The notes below the pieces were generated by a model. The model saw only the letters and a list, made by a program, of their open reading frames with translations. It was not told the origin of the DNA and did not search any database. The position numbers and the translations under genes were made by a program. From the NCBI GenBank assembly GCA_005882135.1, contig VBDR01000026.1, forward strand, positions 1-64,000: 64,000 bases of DNA, in the 5' to 3' direction. Below are positions 17,312 to 28,792 of the stretch, piece by piece. Numbering within the stretch: the first letter of the stretch is position 1; every line of letters begins with the position of its first letter. This DNA is from Chloroflexota bacterium. GTDB lineage: Bacteria; Chloroflexota; Dormibacteria; Dormibacterales; Dormibacteraceae.

Positions 17312-18507
17312 GCACGTCGGTTTTCACGCGCCTCCACCTGCGGGATCGAATCCGCGACCGGGATACGGCCGTCTACAGCATCCTGCTCATCCTCGCCCTC
17401 GTCTTTCCCATGGCCTCCATCTATGCGACAGACGGCACCGCGCTTGTCTCCCAGGCAACGCGCGCCGGGACGTTCGTGCTGCTCGCGATCGGGCTGAACG
17501 TCGTGGTCGGCTTCGCCGGCCTGCTCGACCTCGGCTACGCCGCCTTCTACGCGATCGGCGCGTATTCGTACGCGCTGTTTGCCTCGACACAGCTCGCGTC
17601 GTCGCCTGCTCATCATGCGTTTCACCTGCCGTTCTGGCTGATGCTGTTCGTCGCGCTGTTCGTGGCCGCGGCCGCGGGCGCCGTCCTCGGGTTTCCAACC
17701 TTGCGCCTAAGGGGTGACTATCTCGCCATCGTGACCCTCGGGTTCGGCGAGATCGTGCCTCAACTCTTCTATAACTTCGACCAGTGGACAGGCGGCATCA
17801 ATGCCGTCGGCGGCATCGACCAGCCGACGCTGCCGGCATGGATCCAGGGTCCTTGGTCTGGAGACGGTCCGTTTCAGGTCGTGAGGAACTTCAACTTCGG
17901 GGGTGATCCGGTCGCCTTTTATGTGCTGATCTGCATCCTGATCGCCGCCGCCATCATCCTCGTCAACAACCTCTATCGCTCGCGGCTGGGACGCGCGTGG
18001 ATGGCGATCCGGGAAGACGAGGTTGCGGCCGCCGCGATGGGCATCAACACCGTGACCACCAAGCTGCTTGCCTTCGGCATCGGAGCCTCATTCTCTGGAT
18101 TCGCGGGCGCGTTTTACGGCGCGAACGTCAGCCTGGTCAGCCCCGATTCATTCCTGTTCATCGTCTCCATCACCGTCCTCGTGATGGTCGTGCTGGGGGG
18201 CATGGGCAATATCAGCGGCGTCATCATCGGGGCGCTTGTCCTCTACTACGTCGTGTACTACCTGATTCCAGGCCTTCCGGAGAATGTCAGGAGCCTCGCC
18301 AACAGCATCGGACTCAGCTCTGAAACCACACGCAGTCTGGCGGACGCGACCCAGCACCTCAACTACATCATCTACGGCGGCATCCTGGTCGCGATGATGC
18401 TGTTGCGCCCCCAGGGCCTGCTGCCGAGTCGGGTGCGCGAGCAGGAGCTCAAGCACGCGGCGGTACAGGAAGAAGAAGCCGCGGTGGAAATGGAGCACGC
18501 AACATGA
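17308..18507 (+). CDS. livM: Branched-chain amino-acid-type ABC permease LivM
   Basis: 399 aa. Start ATG at 17308 forms ATGA with the livH stop. Around nine to ten membrane segments. Family motifs: GLNVVVGFAGLLDLGYAAFY, LRGDYLAIVTLGFGEIV, and VLGGMGNISGVIIGA. Two insertions relative to compact LivM proteins: a loop with DQPTLPAWIQGPWSGDG and a C-terminal segment before MMLLRPQGLLPS. The charged C-terminal tail is rich in Glu. Confidence 0.94.
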   Translation: MSTSVFTRLHLRDRIRDRDTAVYSILLILALVFPMASIYATDGTALVSQATRAGTFVLLAIGLNVVVGFAGLLDLGYAAFYAIGAYSYALFASTQLASSPAHHAFHLPFWLMLFVALFVAAAAGAVLGFPTLRLRGDYLAIVTLGFGEIVPQLFYNFDQWTGGINAVGGIDQPTLPAWIQGPWSGDGPFQVVRNFNFGGDPVAFYVLICILIAAAIILVNNLYRSRLGRAWMAIREDEVAAAAMGINTVTTKLLAFGIGASFSGFAGAFYGANVSLVSPDSFLFIVSITVLVMVVLGGMGNISGVIIGALVLYYVVYYLIPGLPENVRSLANSIGLSSETTRSLADATQHLNYIIYGGILVAMMLLRPQGLLPSRVREQELKHAAVQEEEAAVEMEHAT

Positions 18508-19289
18508 GCGAGCAGCCTGCGCCGGCCGACAACATCCTCGAGCTGACCGACCTGACAAAGCGCTTCGGCGGTCTCGTCGCGGTGGACAACGTGAGTCTCA
18601 ACATCAAGCGCGGCGAGGTGTTCGCGCTGATCGGCCCCAACGGCGCCGGCAAGACCACTCTTTTCAACAACGTCACTGGTCTCTTCCAGCCGACGAGCGG
18701 ACGCGTCGTGTTCGACGGACGCGACATCACCGGCTCCAAGCCGCACCAGGTTGCGCGCCGGGGGATCGCGCGGACGTTCCAGAACATCCGGCTCTTCGAC
18801 TACATGACGTGCCTCGACAACGTCCGGGTCGGGCGCCACGTCCGCATGAAGGCGACAGTGTTTGACTCGCTGTTCAAGCTGCCCCGGGAGCGAAGAGAAG
18901 AGGAACGAGTCACCGAGGAGGCGATGGAATTCCTGCGTTTCGTAGGCATCGCCAAGCACGCGGATCAGTACGCGCGCAATCTTGCCTACGGCCAGCAGCG
19001 GCGGCTGGAGATCGCGCGAGCGCTGGCGACCGACCCCAAGCTGCTGCTGCTCGACGAGCCCGCGGCCGGATTCACGCCGCAGGAGAAGGTCGAACTGATG
19101 AAGCTCGTAAAAAAGATCCTGGGGCGAGGCATCACCGTTTTCTTGATCGAGCACGACATGAAGGTGGTGATGGGGATCTCGGAAAGGATCGTCGTGCTCG
19201 ACCACGGCGAGAAGATCGCCGAGGGTTCGCCGGACGAGGTCCGCAAGGACGTCCGGGTCATCGAAGCGTATCTCGGCAAATCGGCTTAA
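18504..19289 (+). CDS. livG: ABC transporter ATPase LivG
   Basis: 261 aa ATP-binding subunit. Walker A GPNGAGKTTLFN (about residue 43), Q-loop in RTFQNIRLFDYMT, signature LAYGQQRRLEIARALA, Walker B LLLLDEPAAGFTPQE and switch His in FLIEHDM. The signature LAYGQ and the LivG-type insertion before it are typical. It overlaps livM by 4 nt. Confidence 0.96.
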   Translation: MSEQPAPADNILELTDLTKRFGGLVAVDNVSLNIKRGEVFALIGPNGAGKTTLFNNVTGLFQPTSGRVVFDGRDITGSKPHQVARRGIARTFQNIRLFDYMTCLDNVRVGRHVRMKATVFDSLFKLPRERREEERVTEEAMEFLRFVGIAKHADQYARNLAYGQQRRLEIARALATDPKLLLLDEPAAGFTPQEKVELMKLVKKILGRGITVFLIEHDMKVVMGISERIVVLDHGEKIAEGSPDEVRKDVRVIEAYLGKSA

Positions 19290-19293
19290 CCAG

Positions 19294-20004
19294 ATGGCAC
19301 TCCTGGAGCTGGAGGGCGTCGACGCCTACTACGGGCGGATCCAGGCCTTGCGCAAAGTCTCGATCACGGTCGAAAGAGGCGAGATCGTCGCGCTCATCGG
19401 CTCCAATGGCGCCGGCAAGACCACCACCCTGCGCACGATCTCAGGACTGATGCACCCGACCACCGGTTCGGTCTCTTTCGACGGTCGCGAGATCACTCAC
19501 ACGAGGCCATCGAAAATCGTCGAGCTGGGGATCTGCCAGTCGCCCGAAGGGCGGCGGCTGTTTCCTCGCATGACCGTCCTCGACAACCTGGTCATGGGCG
19601 CCTACACGCGGAATGACAAGGCGGCCATCGCCTCCGACATGGATCGCGTCTTCACGCTGTTCCCCCGGCTCCAGGAGCGCCGGACCCAGATCGCGGGCAC
19701 CCTTTCCGGTGGCGAGCAGCAGATGCTCGCCATGGGCCGCGCGTTGATGGCCAAGCCGAAAGTGATGATGCTCGATGAGCCGTCCCTTGGTCTGGCGCCG
19801 ATCCTGATCGAGACCATTTTCAGCATCGTGCGGGAGATCAACTCGCAAGGCACGACCGTGCTCCTGGTGGAGCAAAACGCACACAAGGCGCTCGAGGTGG
19901 CCAACCGCGGCTACGTCCTGGAAACCGGGGTCGTCGTGCAGTCAGGGACGGGCCGCGAGCTGCTCGCGTCCGAGGAAGTGCAGAAAGCCTATCTCGGTAT
20001 GTAG
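19294..20004 (+). CDS. livF: ABC transporter ATPase LivF
   Basis: 236 aa ATP-binding subunit, partner of LivG. Walker A GSNGAGKTTTLR, signature LSGGEQQMLAMGRALM, Walker B VMMLDEPSLGLAP, and LLVEQNAHKAL at the switch. It starts 4 nt after livG and ends one base before the convergent membrane-protein gene. Confidence 0.96.
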   Translation: MALLELEGVDAYYGRIQALRKVSITVERGEIVALIGSNGAGKTTTLRTISGLMHPTTGSVSFDGREITHTRPSKIVELGICQSPEGRRLFPRMTVLDNLVMGAYTRNDKAAIASDMDRVFTLFPRLQERRTQIAGTLSGGEQQMLAMGRALMAKPKVMMLDEPSLGLAPILIETIFSIVREINSQGTTVLLVEQNAHKALEVANRGYVLETGVVVQSGTGRELLASEEVQKAYLGM

Positions 20005-20829
20005 CTACCTGCCCGGCTGGTAGCTCGACACGAAGAGGTAAATCAGGACGACCGCGAACGCGCCGTACTCGAGCACGACGTTCCTCGTGAAGCTGTCCTC
20101 GACGGTGTGCCGGACCAGGCCGCGATTGATGTACCAGGCAAACAGCAACATGACCGCGAACGTGCCTTCGTTCACGACCAGGTAGAGCGCCAGCGCGGTG
20201 ATCGCCCAGGCGAGGAACGTGACCACCTGGCCGACGAAGAGGGCGAAGATGAACGCCCGCCGCGGCGCAATGGCCACCCCGTTGATACGAAAGCTGCGGT
20301 ACGAGGCGAGAAAGGTGATGGTGAAGATCCAGAGCAGCTTCAGGATGGGATTGAAAGGAAGCGTCACCACCACCAGGTAGGCGCCCGAGAGGACGAGGAC
20401 GAGGATCGTCTCCTGCAGCACGAGGTGGCCGCGCTTTTCAAAGGCACGCAGCCTCAGGTAGTCCAACCTTGCCGCGATGATGAACCCGGCGCCGAACGTG
20501 ACCGTGAGCACGAGGTACTTCCACCGCTCGGGCACCAGGAGCGAAAGGCCCGCCAGCGTGGTGGCGCCCAGCGCGACCGGGATGTAATGCTCGATGCGCG
20601 GAAACTCTTCGGTTCCCCGCAGGTAGGCCAACAGCGCCGGGGCGGCGATCACGACCAGGCCCAGGGCAAGGGCCCAGACCTGGCCCGGACCGAGCAGCTC
20701 CGACTTGAAGACGAGCGCGATCGCCACGAGCACGATGCCCGCGAAGATCAAGAAGCTTCGGTCGCGTTCTGCTCCGGCGGCGGAATCGTTCGTGACGACC
20801 CTTTCCGGCAGCAGCGGCGGCAGCTTCAT
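20005..20829 (-). CDS. Multi-pass membrane protein, function unknown
   Basis: 274 aa with about eight hydrophobic segments (for example SFLIFAGIVLVAIALVF, ILVLVLSGAYLVVVTLPF, YGAFAVVLIYLFVSSY). No catalytic motif recognised. The stop codon directly abuts the livF stop on the other strand, and the gene starts 15 nt downstream of the cupin gene on the same strand, so it may be the last gene of the mannose operon. Confidence 0.7.
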   Translation of the reverse strand: MKLPPLLPERVVTNDSAAGAERDRSFLIFAGIVLVAIALVFKSELLGPGQVWALALGLVVIAAPALLAYLRGTEEFPRIEHYIPVALGATTLAGLSLLVPERWKYLVLTVTFGAGFIIAARLDYLRLRAFEKRGHLVLQETILVLVLSGAYLVVVTLPFNPILKLLWIFTITFLASYRSFRINGVAIAPRRAFIFALFVGQVVTFLAWAITALALYLVVNEGTFAVMLLFAWYINRGLVRHTVEDSFTRNVVLEYGAFAVVLIYLFVSSYQPGR

Positions 20830-20844
20830 ATCAGTCCCGGCATT

Positions 20845-21219
20845 CTAGACGCGACCGTACCTGTCCTCCAAGCGGACAACGTCATCGATCTCGGGCGTGG
20901 AGACCTCGAAGATGTCGCTGTCTTCGACCGCGGTGAGGCGATGTCGGGTGCCAGGCGTGAGGTGGAGCGTGTCGCCGGCGGACATCCGCCGGGCGGTCAG
21001 CTCGCCATCCGATCCCCCCAGCTCGACGTCGATGCTCCCCTTGATCAGGTACTGATACTCGTCCTTGCGCTCGTGATACTGAAGCGAGAGCGCCTCGCCC
21101 TTGTTGAGGTGCAGGATCTTGCCGGCGTAGCGGTCTGTGATCGCCCAGCGGAGCTCGTAACCCCACGGTTTATCGACCTTGCTGTTCTCGACCCGGCCGA
21201 ACTCAGGAGTCCTCCCCAT
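20845..21219 (-). CDS. Cupin, mannose-6-phosphate isomerase-like
   Basis: 124 aa single-domain cupin with the KPWGYE entry motif of type II phosphomannose isomerase domains, then the metal-binding pattern LQYHERKDEYQYLIKG and GTRHRL. The context (phosphohexomutase, mannose-1-phosphate guanylyltransferase upstream) supports a mannose-6-phosphate isomerase role. The only usable start, ATG 21219, lies inside a palindromic repeat copy (21210-21290), so the first codons (Met-Gly-Arg) come from the repeat. Confidence 0.8.
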   Translation of the reverse strand: MGRTPEFGRVENSKVDKPWGYELRWAITDRYAGKILHLNKGEALSLQYHERKDEYQYLIKGSIDVELGGSDGELTARRMSAGDTLHLTPGTRHRLTAVEDSDIFEVSTPEIDDVVRLEDRYGRV

Positions 21220-21290
21220 TTATGGCGAGGTGGCCTTGTCCTCCCCACTTGTGGAGAGGTGGCGCCGAAGGCGCCGGACGGGAAGGGCCA
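21210..21290. repeat. Dispersed palindromic repeat, copy 2 (double)
   Basis: Two adjacent partial units, CTCCCCATTTATGGCGAG and CTCCCCACTTGTGGAGAG, followed by GTGGCGCC-GAA-GGCGCC. It supplies the start codon of the cupin gene. Confidence 0.75.
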
Positions 21291-21307
21291 TAGGGGCCGC
21301 ACGCTGC

Positions 21308-22747
21308 CTAGGCTCCAGCACGTTGCCTGATTCCCACGATGTCTTCGAGCGCCCGAAGGCGCGCCTCGACCGCGTCACTGTCGGCCGCCTCGGCGTAGAT
21401 CCGGATCAGCGGTTCGGTGCCGCTCGCGCGGAGCAGGACCCAGCTGCCGTCGCCCAGGTAGAACTTGAACCCGTCATCCGAACGCACACGCTGCACCGGC
21501 ACCCCCGCCACCTCTTGCGGTTCGTTCTTTTCGAGCGTCTCCAGGATCCGCTTGCGGTCGCCATCGTAGGTTTCCCGCACCAGGTGAATGTCATGCCGCG
21601 CGTACGCGTGCGGCCCGACCCGCTGCTCGAGCCCGGCCAGGATTTGCGAGACGGGCTTGCCCGATTTCACCATCATGTCGGCGAACAGCAGCCCGATCAG
21701 GATGCCATCGCGCTCCGGGATGTGCCCACGCACCGCGAACCCGCCTGACTCCTCGCCACCAAGCAGCGCGTTGGTCTCCATCATCTTCGGCGCGATGTTC
21801 TTGAAGCCGACAGGCACCTCGTAGACGCGCTCGCCGAACTCGGCGCCGAGCTTGTCGACCATCGATGTCATGTTCACGGTCTTCACCACCGGGCCGCGCA
21901 ATCCGCGCGTTTCGAACAGATAGAGCATCAGCAACGCGAAGACCTGAAGCTGGTTGATGAAGCGGCCCGTCTCGTCGATGATGCCGACGCGGTCGGCGTC
22001 GCCGTCGGTGCAGATGCACAGGTCCTGGCCGCCGACCTTCATGAACGAGATCGTCGAATCGATGTTGGGCGGTATCGGTTCCGGATTGATGCCGCCGAAG
22101 AGCGGGTTGCGCTGGTTGTGCAGCTCGGTCACCGTGCTGCGGCCCCCGCCCACCATCTCCGCGATGTAGCCGTAGCCCGACCCATACATGCACTCGTGCA
22201 CGATGCGAAGGCCGGCTTCCTTGATCGCGTCGAGATCGACCATGCGCGCAACCTGCGCGTAGTAAGGCTGCCGCGGATCGTAAGCAGACACAAGACCATG
22301 GGCGACGCTGCGATCAGGAGGCGCCACTTCATCGAGCGCATTGATGGTTTGTTCCAGCTCGGCGATGACTTCGGACGGCACCGCGCTCCCCGTCTCGGTC
22401 TTGTACTTGTAGCCGTTGAACTGATATGGGTTATGGCTCGCTGTGATGACCGCGGCGCCGGTCGCCTTGCGGTCGATCACCGTCCAGGACGCGACCTGGG
22501 TTGGCGATGGACGGTCGAAGACCAGCGTCTTGATGCCGTTGCTCGCGAACACGTCGGAAACGGCCTGCGCAAAGTCCTCCGAAGCAAACCTGCAGTCGTA
22601 ACCGACGATCGCGAGGGGGTCGTTGGAACGCGACTTCATGTATTTGGCGGTCGCCTGCGCGACGCGGCGGACGTTGCCGAAGGTGAAATCGTCCGCGACG
22701 ACTCCGCGCCAGCCGTCGGTTCCGAACTTGATCTGCGGCGAGGCCAT
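21308..22747 (-). CDS. Phosphoglucomutase / phosphomannomutase
   Basis: 479 aa alpha-D-phosphohexomutase. All four active-site loops are visible: phosphoserine loop TASHNPYQFNGYK, metal loop TDGDADRVG, sugar loop GGEESGGFAV and phosphate loop RASGTEPLIRIYAE. The start MASPQIKFGTDGWRG (ATG 22747) lies 4 nt after the manC stop. Beside manC a phosphomannomutase role (mannose-6-P to mannose-1-P) is likely, though the fold alone does not decide the sugar. Confidence 0.93.
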   Translation of the reverse strand: MASPQIKFGTDGWRGVVADDFTFGNVRRVAQATAKYMKSRSNDPLAIVGYDCRFASEDFAQAVSDVFASNGIKTLVFDRPSPTQVASWTVIDRKATGAAVITASHNPYQFNGYKYKTETGSAVPSEVIAELEQTINALDEVAPPDRSVAHGLVSAYDPRQPYYAQVARMVDLDAIKEAGLRIVHECMYGSGYGYIAEMVGGGRSTVTELHNQRNPLFGGINPEPIPPNIDSTISFMKVGGQDLCICTDGDADRVGIIDETGRFINQLQVFALLMLYLFETRGLRGPVVKTVNMTSMVDKLGAEFGERVYEVPVGFKNIAPKMMETNALLGGEESGGFAVRGHIPERDGILIGLLFADMMVKSGKPVSQILAGLEQRVGPHAYARHDIHLVRETYDGDRKRILETLEKNEPQEVAGVPVQRVRSDDGFKFYLGDGSWVLLRASGTEPLIRIYAEAADSDAVEARLRALEDIVGIRQRAGA

Positions 22748-22751
22748 TGCC

Positions 22752-23876
22752 CTAAAGGTAACGGGTCTTGCGCGCCCGCTTGAGGGCCTCAACGACCTTG
22801 CGCACGTCTTGCGCACGCGAGCGCGGCACCACCAGCAGCGCGTCCTCGGTGTCGACGATGATCATGTCCTCGACGCCGATCGCGGCGATGAGCCGGCGGT
22901 CACCGAAGATCAGGCTCCCGGTGGTATCGACCAGCACGGCTTCCCCGTCAACCGAGTTGCCGCGCGCGTCCGCGCGCACCCGGTCACCGAGCTCTGCCCA
23001 GTTGCCGATATCCGCCCAATCAAAAGCACCCGGCACGAGCAGAAGCCGGTCGGTCTTTTCCATGACGGTCCGGTCTACAACCTCGACCGGCAGGCGGCGG
23101 TAAAGCTCGGCTGCGGTTGCCTCGTCACCGGCGTTGCGGGCGGCGACCACCTTGCGCAAAGCCGCAAGGTGTCGTGCCGCGTGCCTGGCAAGCTCCTCGA
23201 TGAAGACGTCGACCCTCCAGGAGAACCAGGCGAGGTTCCAGTAGTAGCCGCCCTCCCGCATGAACCGCTTGGCGCTTGCCGCATTCGGCTTTTCGATGAA
23301 CCGCCGCACCCGCAGCGTGCCCCGCGACACGCGGCCAGGCGCGTGGATGTAGCCGAGCCCGGTCGACGGAAATGTCGGTTTCAGACCAACCGTCACCAGG
23401 CAGCCTGTGGTGGCCGCGGCCTTGACGGCGGCGCGCACGGCCCTGGCGACCTGAGCGCTGCCGTGGACGACATGGTCCGCCGGGAGCGCGATCATCACCG
23501 CCCCAGGCATCCGCTCGTTGAGGATCAGCGAGGCCAGGCCATAGGCGTTCGTGGTGCCGCGCGCCGACGGCTCCAGGATCAGATGCGATACGTCGACCTC
23601 CGGCAGGACCGCCTCGATGATCTCGCGCTGCCTCACCTCGGTGAGCACGAAGACCTCGTCCGCGACCGCTTTCGCGCGGTCGTATGTCGCGCGAAGCAGC
23701 GTCCGGCCCCGGTCCGCGAGAGGCAGCACGTGTTTTGGCGTCGAGCTGCGCGAGCGCGGCCACAGCCGCGTGCCCGCGCCGCCGGCGGGAATCACAGCGA
23801 CAGTGGCCTCACCCCTGCCCCCTCCCCATGAATGGGGAGAGGCGATGCCTGGTTCCGGACGTCGTTGCGCCGTCAT
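22752..23876 (-). CDS. manC: Mannose-1-phosphate guanylyltransferase
   Basis: 374 aa, makes GDP-mannose. Nucleotidyltransferase motifs: [27 protein letters not shown], and FIEKP followed by [15 protein letters not shown]. It is the GT-A domain only, without the fused isomerase, which fits the separate cupin gene. ATG 23876 forms ATGA with the metK stop; the resulting N-terminus (about 27 residues, including [15 protein letters not shown]) is mostly the translation of a palindromic repeat. GTG at 23795, just before the IPAGG motif, is a serious alternative start. Confidence 0.92.
   Translation of the reverse strand: MTAQRRPEPGIASPHSWGGGRGEATVAVIPAGGAGTRLWPRSRSSTPKHVLPLADRGRTLLRATYDRAKAVADEVFVLTEVRQREIIEAVLPEVDVSHLILEPSARGTTNAYGLASLILNERMPGAVMIALPADHVVHGSAQVARAVRAAVKAAATTGCLVTVGLKPTFPSTGLGYIHAPGRVSRGTLRVRRFIEKPNAASAKRFMREGGYYWNLAWFSWRVDVFIEELARHAARHLAALRKVVAARNAGDEATAAELYRRLPVEVVDRTVMEKTDRLLLVPGAFDWADIGNWAELGDRVRADARGNSVDGEAVLVDTTGSLIFGDRRLIAAIGVEDMIIVDTEDALLVVPRSRAQDVRKVVEALKRARKTRYL
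23808..23848. repeat. Dispersed palindromic repeat, copy 3, at the 5' end of manC
   Basis: CCTCCCCATGAATGGGGAGAGG hairpin unit written in parts: CCTCCCCAT, GA, ATGGGGAGAGG. In the manC frame it reads ASPHSWGGG, the same phase as the argC copy. Confidence 0.7.
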
Positions 23877-25012
23877 TGGACCTCTTCGGCAAGGTCCTTC
23901 GCGCGCGCGGTGGATTCCCACGGCGCGTCGATGTCCGTGCGGCCGAAATGCCCGTACACCGCCGTCTGGCGGAAGAGTGGGCGGCGCAGGTTGAGCTCCT
24001 TGATGATGCCCAGCGGGCTCAGGTCGAAGAGCTTGGAGACGGCGGTGGCGATCGTCGCCTCGGAAACACTTCCCGTGCCGAAGGTATCGACCCGAATCGC
24101 GACCGGCTTGACGACACCGATCGCGTAAGAGACCTGGACCTCACATTTGCTCGCGAGGCCTGCTGCCACGATGTTCTTGGCGACGTGCCGGGCGCCGTAC
24201 GCGCCGGCCCGATCGACCTTCGTCGGGTCCTTGCCCGAGAAGCATCCGCCGCCGTGGCGGGCATACCCGCCGTAGGTGTCGACCATGATCTTGCGGCCGG
24301 TCAGACCTGCGTCGGCGACCGGGCCGCCGATCACGAACCTCCCGGTGGGGTTGATGAACGAGCGCACCGACCCGTGGAGCAACTCGGGTGGAATCACGGC
24401 ATCGATCACGTGCTCCGCGATGTCGGAGCGCAGCTGGTCGGCCTCGACCTCGTCGTGGTGCTGCGTCGAGAGCACCACGTTCTCGACGCCGCTGGGCTTG
24501 CCGTCATCGCCATAGCGGACGGTCACCTGGACCTTGCCGTCAGGCCGCAGGTAGCTCAGGGTCTTGTTGCGGCGGACGTCGGCCAGCTTGCGGGCGAGTC
24601 GATGCGCCAGCGTGATCGGAAGCGGCATGAGCTCGGGCGTCTCATCGCAGGCGAAGCCGAACATCATCCCCGAGTCGCCGGCGCCGCCGACGTCGACGCC
24701 GTGGGCGATGTCCGGTGACTGCTCGTCGATGCTGGTCACCACACCGCACGTCTCGGCGTCGAAGCCGTATTTCGCGCGCGTGTAGCCGACCTCGCGGACC
24801 GTCTGCCGGATGATGCGCGGAATGTCGACGTAGCAGTCCGTTGTGATCTCTCCCACCACGATCACCAGGCCGGTGGTGACTATCGCCTCGCACGCGACTC
24901 GAGCCAGCGGGTCCTTGGCAAGGATCGCGTCGAGGATGGCGTCGGAGATCTGGTCGGCGAGCTTGTCCGGATGGCCTTCGGTGACTGACTCAGACGTGAA
25001 CAGTGACGACAT
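23873..25012 (-). CDS. metK: S-adenosylmethionine synthetase
   Basis: 379 aa, makes SAM from methionine and ATP. Signature sequences: [35 protein letters not shown] and [22 protein letters not shown] 25012 has AGGAGG 5 nt upstream, and this site can be paired by an upstream CCTCCT (see the leader feature). First gene of metK-manC-phosphohexomutase-cupin, with 4-nt overlaps. Confidence 0.97.
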   Translation of the reverse strand: MSSLFTSESVTEGHPDKLADQISDAILDAILAKDPLARVACEAIVTTGLVIVVGEITTDCYVDIPRIIRQTVREVGYTRAKYGFDAETCGVVTSIDEQSPDIAHGVDVGGAGDSGMMFGFACDETPELMPLPITLAHRLARKLADVRRNKTLSYLRPDGKVQVTVRYGDDGKPSGVENVVLSTQHHDEVEADQLRSDIAEHVIDAVIPPELLHGSVRSFINPTGRFVIGGPVADAGLTGRKIMVDTYGGYARHGGGCFSGKDPTKVDRAGAYGARHVAKNIVAAGLASKCEVQVSYAIGVVKPVAIRVDTFGTGSVSEATIATAVSKLFDLSPLGIIKELNLRRPLFRQTAVYGHFGRTDIDAPWESTARAKDLAEEVQ

Positions 25013-25106
25013 GCGGTCCTCCTCTGAATCTCCCGCGCCGGCAAGGAGGGCCGCCGTATGGGCCGATCCCCAGACGCCAGGTTCATACCTCTGGGACAGG
25101 CGAATC
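25013..25106 (-). promoter_or_regulatory. Structured metK leader, candidate riboswitch
   Basis: A 94-nt leader. Minus-strand elements in order: hairpin CCCAGA (25095-25090) / TCTGGG (25074-25069) with inner GGT-ATGA-ACC; hairpin GGCC (25064-25061) / GGCC (25052-25049) whose loop exposes CATAC (25060-25056), complementary to GTATG (25088-25084) in the first loop; anti-SD GGCCCTCCT (25052-25044) pairing with AGGAGGACC (25023-25015), which contains the SD. The second hairpin and the anti-SD helix share the same GGCC, so they exclude one another. I do not recognise a known SAM class. Function inferred from position. Confidence 0.55.
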
Positions 25107-25985
25107 CTATCTCAGCGGCAGGTAGTGGATTCCGGAGTGGCGGAACAGCTTCGAGCCCCGCTGGCGCAGGAGCGAAGCCATCGCCACCCGCGACGACTCC
25201 ATCACGGATTCCAGGTGCTCCCGCTTCATCTCCCAGGTCGCGGTGGGGGCCGTGATCGGGCACAGGACGACGATCCGGCATCGCTCCCGCAGTCTTTCGT
25301 AGTCGCTGAGCATCTGGTGATGCAGCGAAAGCTGCAGCGTTCGCGCGATCAGCTCGCCAAAGCCCGCCGGTGAGGGCTCATTCTCGCCACCGGCCATCAG
25401 GCTGACGGCAAGGATCTCCCTGGCGCCATCGTCCACCGCGGTGTTGAGCGGCGTGTTGGCTACCACTCCCCCGTCGAGGTGCTCGCGGCCGTTGATGCGA
25501 ACCATCGGAAACACGCCCGGGATCGCGGTTGACGCCAGGAGGGCGGGGGTCAGGTCGCCCGAGCGGAACACCGCCGGCCTGCCGGCGTTGAGATCGGTCG
25601 CCACCACGGCCAGGGGGAGCCGCAGCTGTTCAAAGGTGGTGACCCCCATCAGGGCCTGCGCCCGATCGATGAGCCGGCGCACGTTCCGCTGCGGAAACGC
25701 GCTGAGCTGATCGCGCCGGATTCCCGACACGACCAGGCCGAGCGGGTGGGCCTGGAACACGCTCAGCGCAGGTCGCGACATCCAGACCTCGCGCAGCATC
25801 ATCGTCCCGGCGAGGGATGGATACGCGGCGATCGAAGCTCCGTTCAGGGCGCCGACGCTGGTCCCCACTACCGCCGCGGGCGCCTCGATGTTGGCCTCAA
25901 ACAGCGCCTGCAGCACCCCGACCTGGGCGGCGCCCCGCGCCCCCCCTCCGCCCAGCACCCACGTGCGCCGAGCGGGCCCAAACAT
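25107..25985 (-). CDS. Patatin-like phospholipase
   Basis: 292 aa serine acyl hydrolase of the RssA/YlbK-type patatin family. Oxyanion loop [17 protein letters not shown] at the N-terminus, nucleophile elbow GTSVG (Ser about residue 44) and catalytic Asp in [11 protein letters not shown]. No signal peptide or membrane anchor, so probably cytoplasmic. Substrate unknown; acts on acyl lipids in characterised members. It lies between ahcY and metK with a repeat copy at its 5' side. Confidence 0.9.
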   Translation of the reverse strand: MFGPARRTWVLGGGGARGAAQVGVLQALFEANIEAPAAVVGTSVGALNGASIAAYPSLAGTMMLREVWMSRPALSVFQAHPLGLVVSGIRRDQLSAFPQRNVRRLIDRAQALMGVTTFEQLRLPLAVVATDLNAGRPAVFRSGDLTPALLASTAIPGVFPMVRINGREHLDGGVVANTPLNTAVDDGAREILAVSLMAGGENEPSPAGFGELIARTLQLSLHHQMLSDYERLRERCRIVVLCPITAPTATWEMKREHLESVMESSRVAMASLLRQRGSKLFRHSGIHYLPLR

Positions 25986-25997
25986 TGTTGGTTAAGT

Positions 25998-26044
25998 CCC
26001 TCCCCGCTTGCCGGGGAGGTGGCGCGAAGCGCCGGCGGGGAGGT
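25998..26044. repeat. Dispersed palindromic repeat, copy 4
   Basis: The most regular copy: CCTCCCCG-CTTG-CCGGGGAGG followed by TGGCGCG-AAG-CGCCGG and CGGGGAGG. It fills the gap between the patatin start and the ahcY stop. Confidence 0.85.
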
Positions 26045-27847
<1,803 letters not shown>

Positions 27848-27851
<4 letters not shown>

Positions 27852-28792
27852 AGAACCGAGCGGAAGTATGCGAGGGTTTGGCGCAGTCCGTCCTCCAGAC
27901 CCACCACCGGCTGCCAGCCGAGAAATTCACGGGCGTGGGTGATGTCCGGCCGGCGCTGCTTGGGGTCATCGACCGGGAGCTCACGGTGCTCGATGCGGCT
28001 GCTCGAGCCGGCGAGCCGGATGATCGCTTTCGCAAGCTCGAGCACACTGACCTCCTCGGGGTTGCCGAGGTTGACCGGCAGCTCGTCTCCGCGTTCTAGC
28101 GCGGCGAGCACGCCGCGGACGAGGTCAGAGATGTAGCAGATGCTGCGCGTCTGCGACCCGTCGCCGTAAACCGTGAGCGGCTCGCCTCGAATTGCCTGCG
28201 CCATGAAGTTCGGTATGGCGCGGCCGTCGGAGATCTGCATCCGGGGACCGTGGGTGTTGAAGATGCGGATGATTCGAGTGTCGACCTGGTGCGTGCGCTG
28301 GTACGCCATCGCGTACGCCTCGGCGCACCGCTTTGCCTCGTCGTAGCAGCCGCGCGGACCGATGGGGTTGACGTTGCCCCAGTAGCTCTCCGGCTGGGGG
28401 TGGATGAGAGGGTCGCCGTAGACCTCGGACGTTGACGCCAGGAGAAACGTCGCGCTTTTGGCGCGCGCCAGGCCGAGCATGTTCATGGTCCCGATGGTGC
28501 CGACTTTGAGCGTGTGAATCGGATTCGCGTCGTACTGCGGCGGCGACGCGGGCGAGGCAAAGTGCAGCACATAACGAACGTTGCCGCCTATGAAAACGCC
28601 GTGATTGACGTCTGCTTGGCGAAACTCGAAGTCGGGGTTTCCCTGCAGGGAGCTCAGATTTTGGGCCGAGCCGGTGATGAAGTTGTCGAGCGCGAGCACG
28701 CGCATGTCTCGGTCGAGCAAGGCCTCGCAAAGGTGAGAACCAATGAAGCCGGCCCCGCCGGAAACTACGGCCCTGGGCTTATTCGCGGCCAA
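27848..28792 (-). CDS. uxs: UDP-glucuronate decarboxylase (UDP-xylose synthase)
   Basis: 314 aa extended SDR. NAD motif GGAGFIGSHLCEALL, HFASPASPPQYDANPIHTLK and STSEVYGDP, then GCYDEAKR with the catalytic Tyr-x-x-x-Lys; these are hallmarks of Uxs. Its substrate would be made by the adjacent ugd product. TTG 28792 overlaps the ugd end by 14 nt. Confidence 0.9.
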
